A DNA stretch of 64,000 bases from Verrucomicrobiota bacterium (GTDB lineage: Bacteria > Chlamydiota > Chlamydiia > Chlamydiales > SM23-39): NCBI GenBank assembly GCA_018239895.1, contig JAFEGL010000033.1, forward strand, positions 31,058-95,057, written 5' to 3'. Positions 48,505-57,793 of this stretch are shown one piece after another (the stretch's first letter is position 1; every line of letters starts with the position of its first letter). Position numbers and translations under genes: made by a program. The notes under the pieces were generated by a model that ran no database searches, was not told the origin of the DNA, and saw nothing but the letters and a program-made list of their open reading frames with translations.

Positions 48505-49323
48505 CTAGCACCGCATCCAAAGGAGATAAATGATGGCTTGATAAGCTGTCCCTTTTGCGAAGGAGGAGAGTTCGTGTTTCCAGTCTGTTTTAATGGAGGA
48601 GAGTCTAGATAAAACAGGAGAAATGTCTTTGAGGCCCTGGATGAATCGGGTCGCAGTCTCGGTTCTTACGGGGGATGGCTGGTAGTCGGGAAGTCTTAAA
48701 GAGTGAATTCCGAACCGTTCAAAAAGACATTCTTTGACTATTTTGGATACTTCATCGCTTGGATCGGAAATCCTAAGAAGGAGATCTAAGTCAACTGGTA
48801 ATCGATCTTGTATTTCATTGAGGACAGCCCTCTTTGGGGAGTCGAAAAGTCCCATTTCTAGGTCTGGGCCTAAATCTAATTCGAGTTGATCGACCAAGGG
48901 TCTGATGAAGCGGTCTTTAATCAGATCGACCATCCGGAGATGGGTCAAGGTGTTATCTTTGAACTTTGTGATCCGTTGTTTTGTGACATATCCGAATGCT
49001 AGAGTCGCTGTGAGAGCAGGAAATGCGAAGCTCCCTGAAAAGAGGCCCACTCCGACTGCGGCCATTTTAGCCATTGGATGATTAAGTGTATCGGATATTT
49101 TCTCTGAAAGGGTTTTAAGGCGTGTAATGTCGAGGGGTTTTCGGCATGTCGGACAAAGTTTTGAAGTTTGAGCCCAAGTTTTTATGCACCTTTCACAGGT
49201 TATGTGCATTTGTGCATTATCTTGGGGAAGGCATCTTTCGACAACGCCATTCGCATCGTGGCCTACGAGGCCAGTTTGACTCCCAGAATAATCATTATAA
49301 CAAATAGGACATGTAACATTCAT
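48505..49323 (-). CDS. RING-HC-like membrane protein (ubiquitin ligase candidate)
   Basis: A 272-residue protein opening with a RING finger: C5-x2-C8, C31, H40-x2-C43-x2-C46 and C57-x2-C60 (MNVTCPICYNDY ... MHITCERCIKTW ... CPTCRKP), the C3HC4 set with a longer-than-usual spacing between ligands 3 and 4. Hydrophobic helices follow at about 83-112, then a helical C-terminus shared with the next gene. Upstream is very AT-rich, with TATAAT almost touching the ATG and no ribosome site. Distinct in sequence from the RING protein at 46852, so the locus holds two independent fingers. Confidence 0.7.
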   Translation of the reverse strand: MNVTCPICYNDYSGSQTGLVGHDANGVVERCLPQDNAQMHITCERCIKTWAQTSKLCPTCRKPLDITRLKTLSEKISDTLNHPMAKMAAVGVGLFSGSFAFPALTATLAFGYVTKQRITKFKDNTLTHLRMVDLIKDRFIRPLVDQLELDLGPDLEMGLFDSPKRAVLNEIQDRLPVDLDLLLRISDPSDEVSKIVKECLFERFGIHSLRLPDYQPSPVRTETATRFIQGLKDISPVLSRLSSIKTDWKHELSSFAKGTAYQAIIYLLWMRC

Positions 49324-49364
49324 GTCGCATATTATATTATTATGTATAATTAAAGTAAATCAAT

Positions 49365-50312
49365 TCAAATAAACTTTTTAATTATACTTTCTAATTTGAT
49401 AATATCTTTTGCGAAGTTGCGGATTCCTTCAGATAGTTTTTCTGTCGCCATCTGATCTTCATTCAAATGGTAGCGGAAACCCTTTTCATCTAAATGAATT
49501 TTTTGAAGAGGGGACTGTTTGGCTTTTGCTGAGTCGAGCTTGCGGGTAACCGGGTCGTTCGATTTTTTCAGCTCTTCCAGGAGGGAGGGGGCGATTGTGA
49601 GGAGGTCGCAGCCGGCCAATTCAAGAATTTCTTCCTTATTTCGGAACGAGGCTCCCATGATTTGTGTTTTGGATTCAAATTTTTTGTAGTAGTCGTAGAT
49701 GGTGGTGACCGATTTGACGCCTGGGTCTTCGGGGGCTGGGTAGCCGGCGACATTCTCATTCTTTTTGAACCAGTCGAGGATCCGGCCGACGAAGGGGGAG
49801 ATAAGGGTCGCTTTAGCGTCGGAGCAACAGATGGCTTGGGCGAGGGAGAAAAGGAGGGTCATATTGCAGTGGATTCCCTCTTTTTCGAGCCTTTCGGCGG
49901 CTTGGATCCCTTCCCAGGTCGAGGCGAGCTTGATTAGGACTCTCTTCCGGTCGATGCCGGCCTTTTCATAGAGGGAGATCAGGTGGCGGGCCCTTTCGAT
50001 GCTCCCTTCTACATCGAAGGAGAGGCGGGCGTCGACTTCGGTCGAAACGCGGCCAGGGACGATTTTCAGGATTTCGAGGCCGAAATTGACAAATATTTTA
50101 TCGAGAGCGTGGCTAACCTGCTCTTTGCTCTGTTTTTTTCCATATTGGATGGCGTCATCCACGAGGTGCTTATATTGGGGCAGCTGGGAGGCGGCATAAA
50201 TGAGAGAGGGGTTTGTGGTGGAGTCGGTCGGGGCGTATTGCTTGAGGCTGTCGAAGTCGCCCGTATCGGCCACAACGATCGTAAATTTTTTGAGTTGGTC
50301 CAGTTGGTTCAT
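49365..50312 (-). CDS. tal: Transaldolase
   Basis: A 315-residue class I transaldolase of the pentose phosphate pathway. [24 protein letters not shown] has the conserved D and T-T-N-P, the Schiff-base lysine lies in [16 protein letters not shown], and [12 protein letters not shown] and [10 protein letters not shown] follow. AAGGA precedes the ATG. In Chlamydia tal lies directly after rpoC on the same strand; here it is reversed and separated by the RING genes, a local rearrangement. Confidence 0.98.
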   Translation of the reverse strand: MNQLDQLKKFTIVVADTGDFDSLKQYAPTDSTTNPSLIYAASQLPQYKHLVDDAIQYGKKQSKEQVSHALDKIFVNFGLEILKIVPGRVSTEVDARLSFDVEGSIERARHLISLYEKAGIDRKRVLIKLASTWEGIQAAERLEKEGIHCNMTLLFSLAQAICCSDAKATLISPFVGRILDWFKKNENVAGYPAPEDPGVKSVTTIYDYYKKFESKTQIMGASFRNKEEILELAGCDLLTIAPSLLEELKKSNDPVTRKLDSAKAKQSPLQKIHLDEKGFRYHLNEDQMATEKLSEGIRNFAKDIIKLESIIKKFI

Positions 50313-50327
50313 CGAAAGTCATCCTTT

Positions 50328-50813
50328 TTAAAGAGGACTCTGAAGATTCAGCCAGTTGCGGCTGCTTTGATCGAATTTGGCAAACTGATTTTTGAATAAA
50401 TCGGGGTCGATCGTCTCTTCGAATCCATCTATGAGGATACCTACTTTCTTCCCATCTTGCAAGGATTCTATCAAAGTCGATGCCAGCGTATCGCTGAGCC
50501 TCAGCTTCATGCTCCCTTCGAAAATAGGGAGAGTCTCTTCTACCTGCCGATCCTCGAGAGCGAGGACGACTTTGATTTTAGAGGGGTCGCCAGCCATGGG
50601 ATGGAATTTGTATTGCATCAGACACAGATGGACTTCCGTTTCGCCTCCCATTTTTAGGACTTCAATTTTCCACGGGGGGTACCCTGTGAGAGGCGAATAG
50701 GTGAGTTTCGCTGAATCGAAAAGGGGATCGCCAGCTGAAATGGAATCGTAGCGCCAAGGGTTTGGCGCTGCGCATCCTGCAAGAAAAAGGAGAAGAAGAA
50801 CAGACTTTTTCAT
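50328..50813 (-). CDS. Small lipoprotein of unknown function
   Basis: A 161-residue protein with a lipoprotein signal MKKSVLLLLFLAGCAAPNPW, where LAGC is the lipobox and Cys 14 the lipidated residue. The mature part is a small beta-rich domain (EVHLCLMQYKFHPM, KIKVVLALEDRQVEETLP) of no family I know. It begins 2 nt after the stop of the tiny membrane protein gene, so they are co-transcribed, and ends 15 nt before tal. Confidence 0.72.
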   Translation of the reverse strand: MKKSVLLLLFLAGCAAPNPWRYDSISAGDPLFDSAKLTYSPLTGYPPWKIEVLKMGGETEVHLCLMQYKFHPMAGDPSKIKVVLALEDRQVEETLPIFEGSMKLRLSDTLASTLIESLQDGKKVGILIDGFEETIDPDLFKNQFAKFDQSSRNWLNLQSPL

Positions 50814-50815
50814 GA

Positions 50816-51022
50816 CTAGTGGTTATTCGAGAGGGAACCGTTATTGGTTGCGACAACGACGACGCCTACAGCAGCAGCTACAATTGCGCCGCCCGCTACT
50901 GCCCAGTTCTGCCATTCGGACGATTGGCCCGCTTTAGCTGAACTTGTGGAGCCTTCGCCCAGTTCGGCAGCAGAGAGAGAGGTCATTGTCAAAAGTGTAA
51001 GGATTGTGGCTAATTTTTTCAT
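50816..51022 (-). CDS. Tiny exported membrane protein A
   Basis: A 68-residue protein: signal peptide (MKKLATILTLLTMTSLSAAE), a polar Ser/Gly linker, one hydrophobic helix AVAGGAIVAAAVGVVVVATN and a short tail ending SLSNNH. It is the first of a set of three (with 51819 and 52217) with identical layout and a C-terminal His. No homology recognised. First gene of a unit with the lipoprotein. Confidence 0.62.
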   Translation of the reverse strand: MKKLATILTLLTMTSLSAAELGEGSTSSAKAGQSSEWQNWAVAGGAIVAAAVGVVVVATNNGSLSNNH

Positions 51023-51098
51023 GATTCACCCAGAAATTTTTGGTCTAGATCCATCATAGTTGAAAATCAATTTTCACGCTTGTTCTTTTGACAAGTTT

Positions 51099-51779
51099 CT
51101 ATTGCGTTGGCGGGGTATAGATTTTTGAGTAACCCTCTTTCAAAGCTAGAAAATGCCAGTGGCCGCCCATCTCTTTGCACTCTTCGCCGATGATTTTTTG
51201 CAATCGGGTCCACTGATTTTTTTTCCACTCTTCCCCTTTTTCTTCTGCCCCATTGATTGAGGCATAAAATTCAGTCAGCATTTGCCGTTGCCCTTCTTGA
51301 GGAAGAGAGGAGATGATGTCGGCGGCAACCGAGAGCGATTGGAGCGACTGCAGAAGAGGTTGCTGGAACTCTGGATAATCTTTTTTGAGGACGGCGGCGG
51401 TCAAAATGCAGGCTTGTGCTTCGTGGACATAAAGGGCCTGTAGCATTTTTACTTCGCCCCATGCTGATGGGAAGGAGAGTTCGATGAGCCTCCCTTCGCC
51501 AGCGGCCATTTTGAATTTGCCAAGATCTCGCCATTTCGTGTCGCCTTGAGAAAGGTGGACTTGCTTTACAGCTTTTACGTACTCTTTTAGAGAAACATCG
51601 ACATCTTCGAAAGCTAAGTTGATCGACGGGTTGAATTCTGTCGTCCCTTTTCCGACGAATCCCACTTGAACGTGGGGCGACATATTTTTAGGTTGCGCGC
51701 ACTCCCATTTGGGGGGCGGTGTGAAGTAGAAGACGGAAGAAAATAGAGCGCAGGGGCAAAGAAATAGAAGCCATTTCAT
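51099..51779 (-). CDS. Exported protein, PsbP/DcrB-like fold possible
   Basis: A 226-residue protein with signal peptide MKWLLFLCPCALFSSVF from the ATG at 51779, which has GGAGG upstream (an ATG four codons earlier is less likely). The mature part reads LKEYVKAVKQVHLSQGDTKWRDLGKF, then GRLIELSFPSAWGEVKMLQALYVHEAQACILTAAVLKKDYPEFQQPL, a helix-strand order like the PsbP/DcrB (DUF1795) sandwich used in lipid or protein handling at the envelope. The assignment is tentative. Confidence 0.6.
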   Translation of the reverse strand: MKWLLFLCPCALFSSVFYFTPPPKWECAQPKNMSPHVQVGFVGKGTTEFNPSINLAFEDVDVSLKEYVKAVKQVHLSQGDTKWRDLGKFKMAAGEGRLIELSFPSAWGEVKMLQALYVHEAQACILTAAVLKKDYPEFQQPLLQSLQSLSVAADIISSLPQEGQRQMLTEFYASINGAEEKGEEWKKNQWTRLQKIIGEECKEMGGHWHFLALKEGYSKIYTPPTQ

Positions 51780-51818
51780 AAGTACCTCCAAATTGTGGTA
51801 CTATACAGAAAAAGAAAT

Positions 51819-52058
51819 TCAATGGGAAGTAGAGCTGCTGCTGTGGGAGCTGCTGCTCGTCTCGTTTTGGACAAGGGCGCAAAGGGCGCCGATTCCGACG
51901 GCGAGGCCAAGGCCCCAGCCCATCATCGAAAGGACCGTTGCATCGCGCGTGGCGTAACCTGCAATTTCAGCTTGCCGTTTGTTGTGAGATGACATCTCTT
52001 GGGCGTAAGTAGATAGGGGAAGAAATAAAATCAAAAGGCAAAGGGAAATTCTTCTCAT
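51819..52058 (-). CDS. Tiny exported membrane protein B
   Basis: A 79-residue protein: signal peptide MRRISLCLLILFLPLSTYAQ, a polar linker, one hydrophobic helix GWGLGLAVGIGALCALV, and a Ser-rich tail SSSSHSSSSTSH ending in His. Same layout as proteins at 50816 and 52217 but little sequence identity outside the general pattern. Independent unit; role unknown. Confidence 0.58.
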   Translation of the reverse strand: MRRISLCLLILFLPLSTYAQEMSSHNKRQAEIAGYATRDATVLSMMGWGLGLAVGIGALCALVQNETSSSSHSSSSTSH

Positions 52059-52176
52059 CTTTCTACCTGGCTAGGATGAAACTGATCCAAACCCACTTAT
52101 GCCATAAAAAATAGATTATGGCAATTAGGTGATCTTCATGGCTGTGAGTAAATGGGTAAGGAAAAAGGGGATATGG

Positions 52177-52205
52177 CAGTCCGGCTCCTGAATGAAACCG
52201 GACTG
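52177..52205 (-). terminator. Inverted repeat after the Gly/Ala-rich gene
   Basis: CAGTCCGG (52177-52184) and CCGGACTG (52198-52205) form an 8-bp stem with a 13-base loop just past the stop of the minus-strand gene at 52217. A T-rich run is present but not immediate, so termination is plausible, not certain. Confidence 0.5.
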
Positions 52206-52216
52206 AACTTTCGTTC

Positions 52217-52450
52217 TTAGTGGCCGAAAGTAGCTGGTGAGCTAGCGCCGGCGCTAGCTGCGAGACCTACTACGGTTCCAAGAACTGCGAGAGAGCCGAT
52301 GCATGCGCCCCAAGCGAATGCGTCTGATCCCATTGTTTTGCCAGCGTTAGCGCCAGCTCCGCGAGCTGCGTTTCCGCCTGCGTTTTGTGCGTGGACAGCG
52401 CTGCCAGATACTGTAGCTAGCACGGCCAGTAATACGGTGAATTTTTTCAT
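52217..52450 (-). CDS. Tiny exported Gly/Ala-rich membrane protein C
   Basis: A 77-residue protein with signal peptide MKKFTVLLAVLATVSGSAVHA, a Gly/Ala/Asn linker (NAGGNAARGAGANAG), one hydrophobic helix AWGACIGSLAVLGTVVGLAAS and a tail ending SPATFGH. GGAG lies before the ATG. Third member of the His-ending set; it is divergent from the V-ATPase operon. Confidence 0.62.
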   Translation of the reverse strand: MKKFTVLLAVLATVSGSAVHAQNAGGNAARGAGANAGKTMGSDAFAWGACIGSLAVLGTVVGLAASAGASSPATFGH

Positions 52451-52696
52451 TTGTCTCTCCTTTTAGAGCATTCAATCTTTGATGACCGAAGTACCAGAGC
52501 CACATGGGGGAACAGACTCCGAGTCTCGGAAACCTTATTCATATATCTTTTCAAATTATTTTTCCACATATTCTTAAAATGTGGTGGAGAAACGGAGCCG
52601 CCGCTCCCAATTTTATGTGAGTTCAAGATTTGTTATGCCGAGAAATTCGGCTACCTTGTAAAATCTGACGATTGTACTACTGATCAGGTAAGCACG

Positions 52697-53323
52697 ATGA
52701 AGGGATTAGAAACAGGTAAAGATAAGATACAGAAAATCTGCGATGTGCTGAAGGAGGAAACCCTTAAGCCTGCGAGACAAGAGGCTCGCGAGATCGTGGA
52801 AAACGCCCATTTGCAAGCGTCGGAAGTGGTCGTCGCCGCCAAAAAAGAGGCGGCCGAAAGAATTGCCGCTGCGGAAAAAGAGATCGAAGAAAAGAGAAAA
52901 GTTTTTCAATCCTCTCTTCATCTTGCTTGCCGCCAAGGGATTGAATTATTGAAGCAAAGGATCGAAAAAGAGCTTTTCGATAAGGAGCTGGCCGATTTGG
53001 TAGCCAAAGAGATGGCCGATCCGAAGATCATTTCCCAACTTCTCATGGGATTCATCAAATCGATGGAGGAGAAGGGGATAGAGGAAGATTTTGCAGCCGT
53101 CATCCCTAAAAGTGTATCTCCCAAAACGATCAACGCGATGCTCTCGGAGCATATTTTACAGCGGTTGAAGGGACATTCGGTATCGATCGGCGATTTCGAC
53201 GGCGGTGTCCAGATCCGCCTGACAGGAAGGCAGATCACGATCGACATCTCGGATAAAGTGGTGAGAGAACTCATCGCCCAATATATCCGGCGCGACTTTA
53301 GAGAATTGGTATTCAACGTTTAA
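52697..53323 (+). CDS. atpE: V-type ATP synthase subunit E
   Basis: A 208-residue peripheral-stalk subunit. A long charged N-terminal helix (IQKICDVLKEETLKPARQEAREIVENAHLQASEVVVAAKKEAAER) is the coiled-coil stalk, and the C-terminal domain ends DKVVRELIAQYIRRDFRELVF. The start at 52697 is the family position; an open frame reaching back to 52451 has a divergent-promoter origin and no family match. First gene of the operon atpE-DUF2764-atpA-atpB-atpD-atpI-atpK. A GCCGA/TCGGC stem at 52637-52651 lies in the 246-bp upstream gap. Confidence 0.9.
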   Translation: MKGLETGKDKIQKICDVLKEETLKPARQEAREIVENAHLQASEVVVAAKKEAAERIAAAEKEIEEKRKVFQSSLHLACRQGIELLKQRIEKELFDKELADLVAKEMADPKIISQLLMGFIKSMEEKGIEEDFAAVIPKSVSPKTINAMLSEHILQRLKGHSVSIGDFDGGVQIRLTGRQITIDISDKVVRELIAQYIRRDFRELVFNV

Positions 53324-53329
53324 GGCAGG

Positions 53330-54109
53330 ATGAATCGGTATCCATTTATCGTAGCTGCTCTTCCGGAGATCAAGATCGGTGCAAAGCCGGAGGTCTCCTT
53401 TAAAGAGGTGAAAGAATTGCTCTCCATGAACCTCATTCGTAAGGACATGGAGAAGGTCAATTTGCTTTTGAAATCTGTCGATTTGGAAAATATCCGCTCA
53501 TTCTGGTTAGGGCTTCCCTTAAACGAATGGGGAACCCTGAATGGAAAGGAGCTGGAAGAGGCTCTTCTCGTCAAGGATTCATTCCCTCCGTTCCTGGTCG
53601 AGTTCTTAGACCGGTACGATACGACCGAAGAGAGGCTCCATAATTTCCCTTCGCTCTATGCCTCTCTCTACCGAGATCTGGCGCCTGAGCTGAGCGGCTT
53701 TTTGAAGCAGTATTACCATTTCGAAAGGGAGCTCAGACTGATTTTGACGGCTCTCCGAGCGAAAAAATGGGGGCGCGATGTCGTGAGGGAGCTTCAGTTT
53801 GAAGATCCGCACGATCCTTTTATTATGCAGATCCTCGTTCAGAAAGATTCGGCTGAATATGTCCCACCAAAAGAATACGAGGATTTAAAAGAGCTATTCA
53901 TGGAAAATAGTTCAGACCCTTTGAAGCTCCATCGAGCTCTATCGCAGTATCGGTTCGATAGGATTTTGGAGATCGAAGAGGGGTATAGCAGCTTCACGAT
54001 CGATAGGATTTTGGGATTCCTTGCTCGATTGATGATCGTGGAGATGTGGAATCAGATGAATAAAGAGAAGGGGCTAAGCCTCATAGACGATTTAAGCAAG
54101 AATGGATAA
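53330..54109 (+). CDS. DUF2764 protein of the V-ATPase operon
   Basis: A 259-residue protein found in the same operon place in chlamydiae and some spirochaetes (DUF2764). It starts MNRYPFIVAALPEIKIGAKP and is mostly alpha-helical with charged residues, without membrane spans. Its conserved position between subunits E and A suggests a structural or assembly role in the ATPase, perhaps as a subunit C-like component. ATG is 6 nt after the atpE stop. Confidence 0.85.
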   Translation: MNRYPFIVAALPEIKIGAKPEVSFKEVKELLSMNLIRKDMEKVNLLLKSVDLENIRSFWLGLPLNEWGTLNGKELEEALLVKDSFPPFLVEFLDRYDTTEERLHNFPSLYASLYRDLAPELSGFLKQYYHFERELRLILTALRAKKWGRDVVRELQFEDPHDPFIMQILVQKDSAEYVPPKEYEDLKELFMENSSDPLKLHRALSQYRFDRILEIEEGYSSFTIDRILGFLARLMIVEMWNQMNKEKGLSLIDDLSKNG

Positions 54110-54111
54110 GT

Positions 54112-55878
54112 ATGCAAAGTAAGAAACACGCCGAGGGGCAAGTCGTACAAGCGTTTGGCAACCTTCTCCATGTCCGATTTGAGGGGAATATCCGCCAGGG
54201 CGAGATGGCCCGAGTCAAGGTTGGCACCGAATCGCTTCTCGCCGAGGTCATCGAGATTGCAGGCAACGAGGCGAAGCTCCAAGTTTTTGAAGACACCCGA
54301 GGAATTAAGCTCCATACCCCAGTTGAGTTTCATGGAAACCTGCTCGAGGCTGAATTGGGCCCAGGTCTTCTCACTTCTATTTTTGATGGACTTCAAAATC
54401 CGCTCGAAGAGGTAGCCCATGCTACGGGCGTTTATTTACAAAGAGGCGTCTATATGCCTCCTCTCGATCGGAAAAAGAATTGGGATTTTGTCCCGACGGC
54501 AAAGGCGGGAGATCTTTTGAAGCGGGGCGATTCGATCGGCTACGTGATGGAAGAGAGATTCAAGCACCACATCATGGTCCCTTTTTCCCACTTCGGCAAA
54601 GTCAAGTTGACCCACGTCGCCAAGGGGGGCGCCTATACGATCGAAACTGTGATCGCAACGGGGGAAGATGAAAAGGGCAATCTGATTGAATTTAGGATGC
54701 TCCAGCGCTGGCCGGTCAAAAATGCCCTGATTGAAGGGAAAAAAGTCCGCCCGACACGGATGATGGACACGGGGATGCGGATCCTCGATACCCAGTTTCC
54801 TGTTTTGAAAGGGGGCACTTTCTGCTCGCCAGGTCCTTTCGGCGCCGGCAAAACGGTCATGCAGCACCACCTATCTAAATACTCCGACGTCGATATCGTC
54901 GTCATCGTCGCGTGCGGCGAACGGGCGGGCGAGGTTGTGGAGGTGCTTAGAACATTCCCGCAGCTCATCGATCCCCACACGAACGAATCGCTCATGAAGC
55001 GGACCGTGATGATCTGCAATACCTCGTCAATGCCAGTCGCGGCGCGCGAGGCGTCGATCTATATGGGCGCGGCGATAGCCGAGTACTACCGGCAGATGGG
55101 GCTCGACGTCTTGCTCCTCGCCGACTCGACCTCCCGCTGGGCGCAGGCCATGCGCGAGATGTCGGGCCGCTTGGAAGAGATCCCCGGCGAAGAGGCGTTT
55201 CCTGCTTATCTCTCCTCTAGAATTTCCGCATTCTACGAGAGGGCAGGGGTCGTTCAACTGGGAGAGGATTCGACAGGTTCGCTCACGATCGGCGGAAGCG
55301 TTTCGCCGGCAGGAGGCAACTTCGAAGAGCCGGTGACGCAAGCCTCTTTGGCGATCGTAGGAGCTTTCCACGGATTGTCGAGAGCCCGGTCTGATGCGCG
55401 CCGCTATCCGGCGATCGACCCGCTCATTTCCTGGACCAAGTATTTGAGCGAGGTGGGGCAAGAGCTCAACGCCCGACTGCCGCACTGGGCCGAACGGGTG
55501 AGACAATCATCGAGCTTGCTCCGAAAAGGGGATGAGATTGGCAAGAGGATGGAAGTGGTCGGCGAAGAGGGGGTTGCCCTTGAAGACATGATCGTCTATT
55601 TGAAGTCGGAACTGTATGAATTTTGCTATCTGCAGCAAAACGCGTTCGACAAAGAAGATACCTACTGCCCCTTGGATCGTCAGGTCGAGCTGTTTAGGCT
55701 GATCTTGAAAATTTTCGATGGGCACTTCCTGTTCGACACGCACGATGAGGCCCGCGGCTTCTTCTTGAATTTACAAAACGAAATCAAAAACATGAATTTC
55801 CTTCCGATGGGATCTCAGCGCTATAAAGAGGCCTGGGACGATGTGGAAAAGAAACTTTCGTCGAGGATGAAGGGATGA
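54112..55878 (+). CDS. atpA: V-type ATP synthase catalytic subunit A
   Basis: A 588-residue catalytic subunit. Walker A is GPFGAGKTV (241-249), the non-homologous insert typical of A subunits occupies about 120-210, the Walker B-type strand is [13 protein letters not shown], and [16 protein letters not shown] follows. The enzyme couples ATP to H+ or Na+ transport across the inner membrane. GGATAAG lies just before the ATG; the stop overlaps the atpB start by 4 bp. Confidence 0.98.
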   Translation: MQSKKHAEGQVVQAFGNLLHVRFEGNIRQGEMARVKVGTESLLAEVIEIAGNEAKLQVFEDTRGIKLHTPVEFHGNLLEAELGPGLLTSIFDGLQNPLEEVAHATGVYLQRGVYMPPLDRKKNWDFVPTAKAGDLLKRGDSIGYVMEERFKHHIMVPFSHFGKVKLTHVAKGGAYTIETVIATGEDEKGNLIEFRMLQRWPVKNALIEGKKVRPTRMMDTGMRILDTQFPVLKGGTFCSPGPFGAGKTVMQHHLSKYSDVDIVVIVACGERAGEVVEVLRTFPQLIDPHTNESLMKRTVMICNTSSMPVAAREASIYMGAAIAEYYRQMGLDVLLLADSTSRWAQAMREMSGRLEEIPGEEAFPAYLSSRISAFYERAGVVQLGEDSTGSLTIGGSVSPAGGNFEEPVTQASLAIVGAFHGLSRARSDARRYPAIDPLISWTKYLSEVGQELNARLPHWAERVRQSSSLLRKGDEIGKRMEVVGEEGVALEDMIVYLKSELYEFCYLQQNAFDKEDTYCPLDRQVELFRLILKIFDGHFLFDTHDEARGFFLNLQNEIKNMNFLPMGSQRYKEAWDDVEKKLSSRMKG

Positions 55879-57185
55879 GAAAGATCTACGATCGGATCAT
55901 AGACATGCGGGGCAACCTGATCACCGTGGCGGCCGAAGGGGTCTGCCTCGGTGAGGTGGCTCTGATCCAAAAAGGCAACGGGACGACCACTTTCGCTTCG
56001 GTCCTCCGATTCGAAGACGATCTTGCGACACTGCAAGTTTTCGAAAATACGAGGGGCATTTCGACTGGCGACCGGGTCGTCTTCCTAAACAGGCAGATTC
56101 AGGCTTCGTTCTCCGATTCGCTTCTAGGGCGCCGCCTCAACGGATCGGGACAGCCGATCGACGACGGGCCCGATATAATGGGCGATGCAGTCGACATTGG
56201 CCAACCCTCTTTCAATCCGACTCGGAGAATTGTCCCCCGCGAAATGGTCCGGACGAACATCCCGATGATCGACGTCTTCAACTGCCTCGTCAAGTCGCAG
56301 AAGATCCCGATCTTCTCCGTCGCGGGCGAGCCTTACAATGCCCTTTTGATGCGGATCGCCAACCAAACCGACGCCGAAGTCGTTATCATCGCCGGCATGG
56401 GGCTCCGCTTCGACGACTACCAGGCCTTCATCGAAAACGCCGAGAAGGCGGGCTCGATCGAGAAGACGGTGATGTTCATCCATCAGGCGACCGACCCAGC
56501 GGTCGAGTGCATTCTGGTTCCCGACATGGCTCTCGCTGTGGCGGAGAAATTTGCTCTCGAAGGGAAAGACGTTCTGGTCTTGATGACCGACATGACGGCC
56601 TATGCCGATGCGATCAAAGAGATCGCGATCACGATGGATCAGATCCCTTCGAATAGGGGCTATCCCGGATCTCTCTACTCGGACCTCGCAGCCCGCTATG
56701 AGAAGGCGGTCGATATCGAGGGGAGCGGCTCGATCACGATCATCTCGGTGACGACGATGCCAGGCGGAGATGTCACCCATCCGATTCCCGACAACACAGG
56801 CTATATCACCGAAGGGCAGTTCTACCTCAACGGCGGCTGGATCGAGCCTTTCGGCTCTCTCTCCCGTTTGAAACAGCAGGTCATCGGCAAAGTGACCCGC
56901 GACGATCACGGCGACTTGGCTAACACGATGATCCGTCTCTACGCCGATTCGAAGAAAGCGAGAGAGCGGCAAGGGATGGGTTTCAAACTGTCTCGATGGG
57001 ATGAAAAGCTCCTCCGTTACTCCTATCTTTTCGAAGAGAGGATGATGAACCTCCAGGTGAACCTCCCGCTTGAAAAGGCGCTCGATCTCGGCTGGCTGAC
57101 TTTGGCCGAATGTTTCGATCTAGAAGAGATCGGGATCAAGAAGTTGATCGCCGACAAATATTGGCCGAAAGAGATCAACGGATGA
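55875..57185 (+). CDS. atpB: V-type ATP synthase subunit B
   Basis: A 436-residue non-catalytic B subunit. It lacks a P-loop, as expected, and carries [55 protein letters not shown] and [14 protein letters not shown], the family landmarks. It overlaps atpA and atpD by 4 bp each, a fully coupled operon. Confidence 0.98.
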   Translation: MRKIYDRIIDMRGNLITVAAEGVCLGEVALIQKGNGTTTFASVLRFEDDLATLQVFENTRGISTGDRVVFLNRQIQASFSDSLLGRRLNGSGQPIDDGPDIMGDAVDIGQPSFNPTRRIVPREMVRTNIPMIDVFNCLVKSQKIPIFSVAGEPYNALLMRIANQTDAEVVIIAGMGLRFDDYQAFIENAEKAGSIEKTVMFIHQATDPAVECILVPDMALAVAEKFALEGKDVLVLMTDMTAYADAIKEIAITMDQIPSNRGYPGSLYSDLAARYEKAVDIEGSGSITIISVTTMPGGDVTHPIPDNTGYITEGQFYLNGGWIEPFGSLSRLKQQVIGKVTRDDHGDLANTMIRLYADSKKARERQGMGFKLSRWDEKLLRYSYLFEERMMNLQVNLPLEKALDLGWLTLAECFDLEEIGIKKLIADKYWPKEING

Positions 57186-57793
57186 CCATGTTGAAGCTGA
57201 CCAAGAACGAACTTCGGACGCAGCAGATGAGGTTGAATCAATTTCAACGCTATCTGCCCACTCTACAGCTCAAAAAGGCAATGCTACAATTCGAGGTCAA
57301 CAATGCGCAAATGGAGATCGTGATTCTCCATGAAGAATTTGCCGAGTCGCGAATCCGCGTCGAGGAATTTTCCGCCCTGGTCTTAGAGAAGAGCGCCTGC
57401 GACGTGCTCCATTACGCTGAAGTACTCCATGTGAAAAAGCGGTACGAGAATATCGCGGGGGTAGAAATCCCCATTTTCGACAAAGTCGTCTTCAAAGATC
57501 TCGAGTATTTTCTCTTCGACACTCCCGTCTGGACCGATCGGGCCACCGAGCTATTGCGGGAGTTCGTCAGCATCCGGGAAAAGATCGCTATTGCAGAAGA
57601 GAAACGGCGCGCTCTTGAAAAAGAACTCAGAGAAGTTTCGATCCGGGTCAATCTCTTTGAAAAAGTCTTGATTCCCCGTTCAATCGGAAATATTAAGAAG
57701 ATCAAGATTTTCCTCGGCGACCAGCAGCTTGCGTCTGTCGCCCAAGCAAAGGTCGCAAAGCAGAAAATATCGAGGCGCAGGGCAGCTGTATGA
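57182..57793 (+). CDS. atpD: V-type ATP synthase subunit D
   Basis: A 203-residue central-stalk subunit. [34 protein letters not shown] near the N-terminus and [45 protein letters not shown] near the C-terminus are the antiparallel coiled coil of the family. The ATG at 57182 overlaps the atpB stop; the earlier open frame inside atpB is spurious. Its stop overlaps atpI by 4 bp. Confidence 0.96.
   Translation: MTMLKLTKNELRTQQMRLNQFQRYLPTLQLKKAMLQFEVNNAQMEIVILHEEFAESRIRVEEFSALVLEKSACDVLHYAEVLHVKKRYENIAGVEIPIFDKVVFKDLEYFLFDTPVWTDRATELLREFVSIREKIAIAEEKRRALEKELREVSIRVNLFEKVLIPRSIGNIKKIKIFLGDQQLASVAQAKVAKQKISRRRAAV

Noticed and set aside
52451..52696. In-frame N-terminal extension of the V-ATPase E subunit
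   Set aside because: The extra 82 residues cover the divergent promoter region, include unlikely composition, and are absent from the family; the ATG at 52697 gives the normal length.
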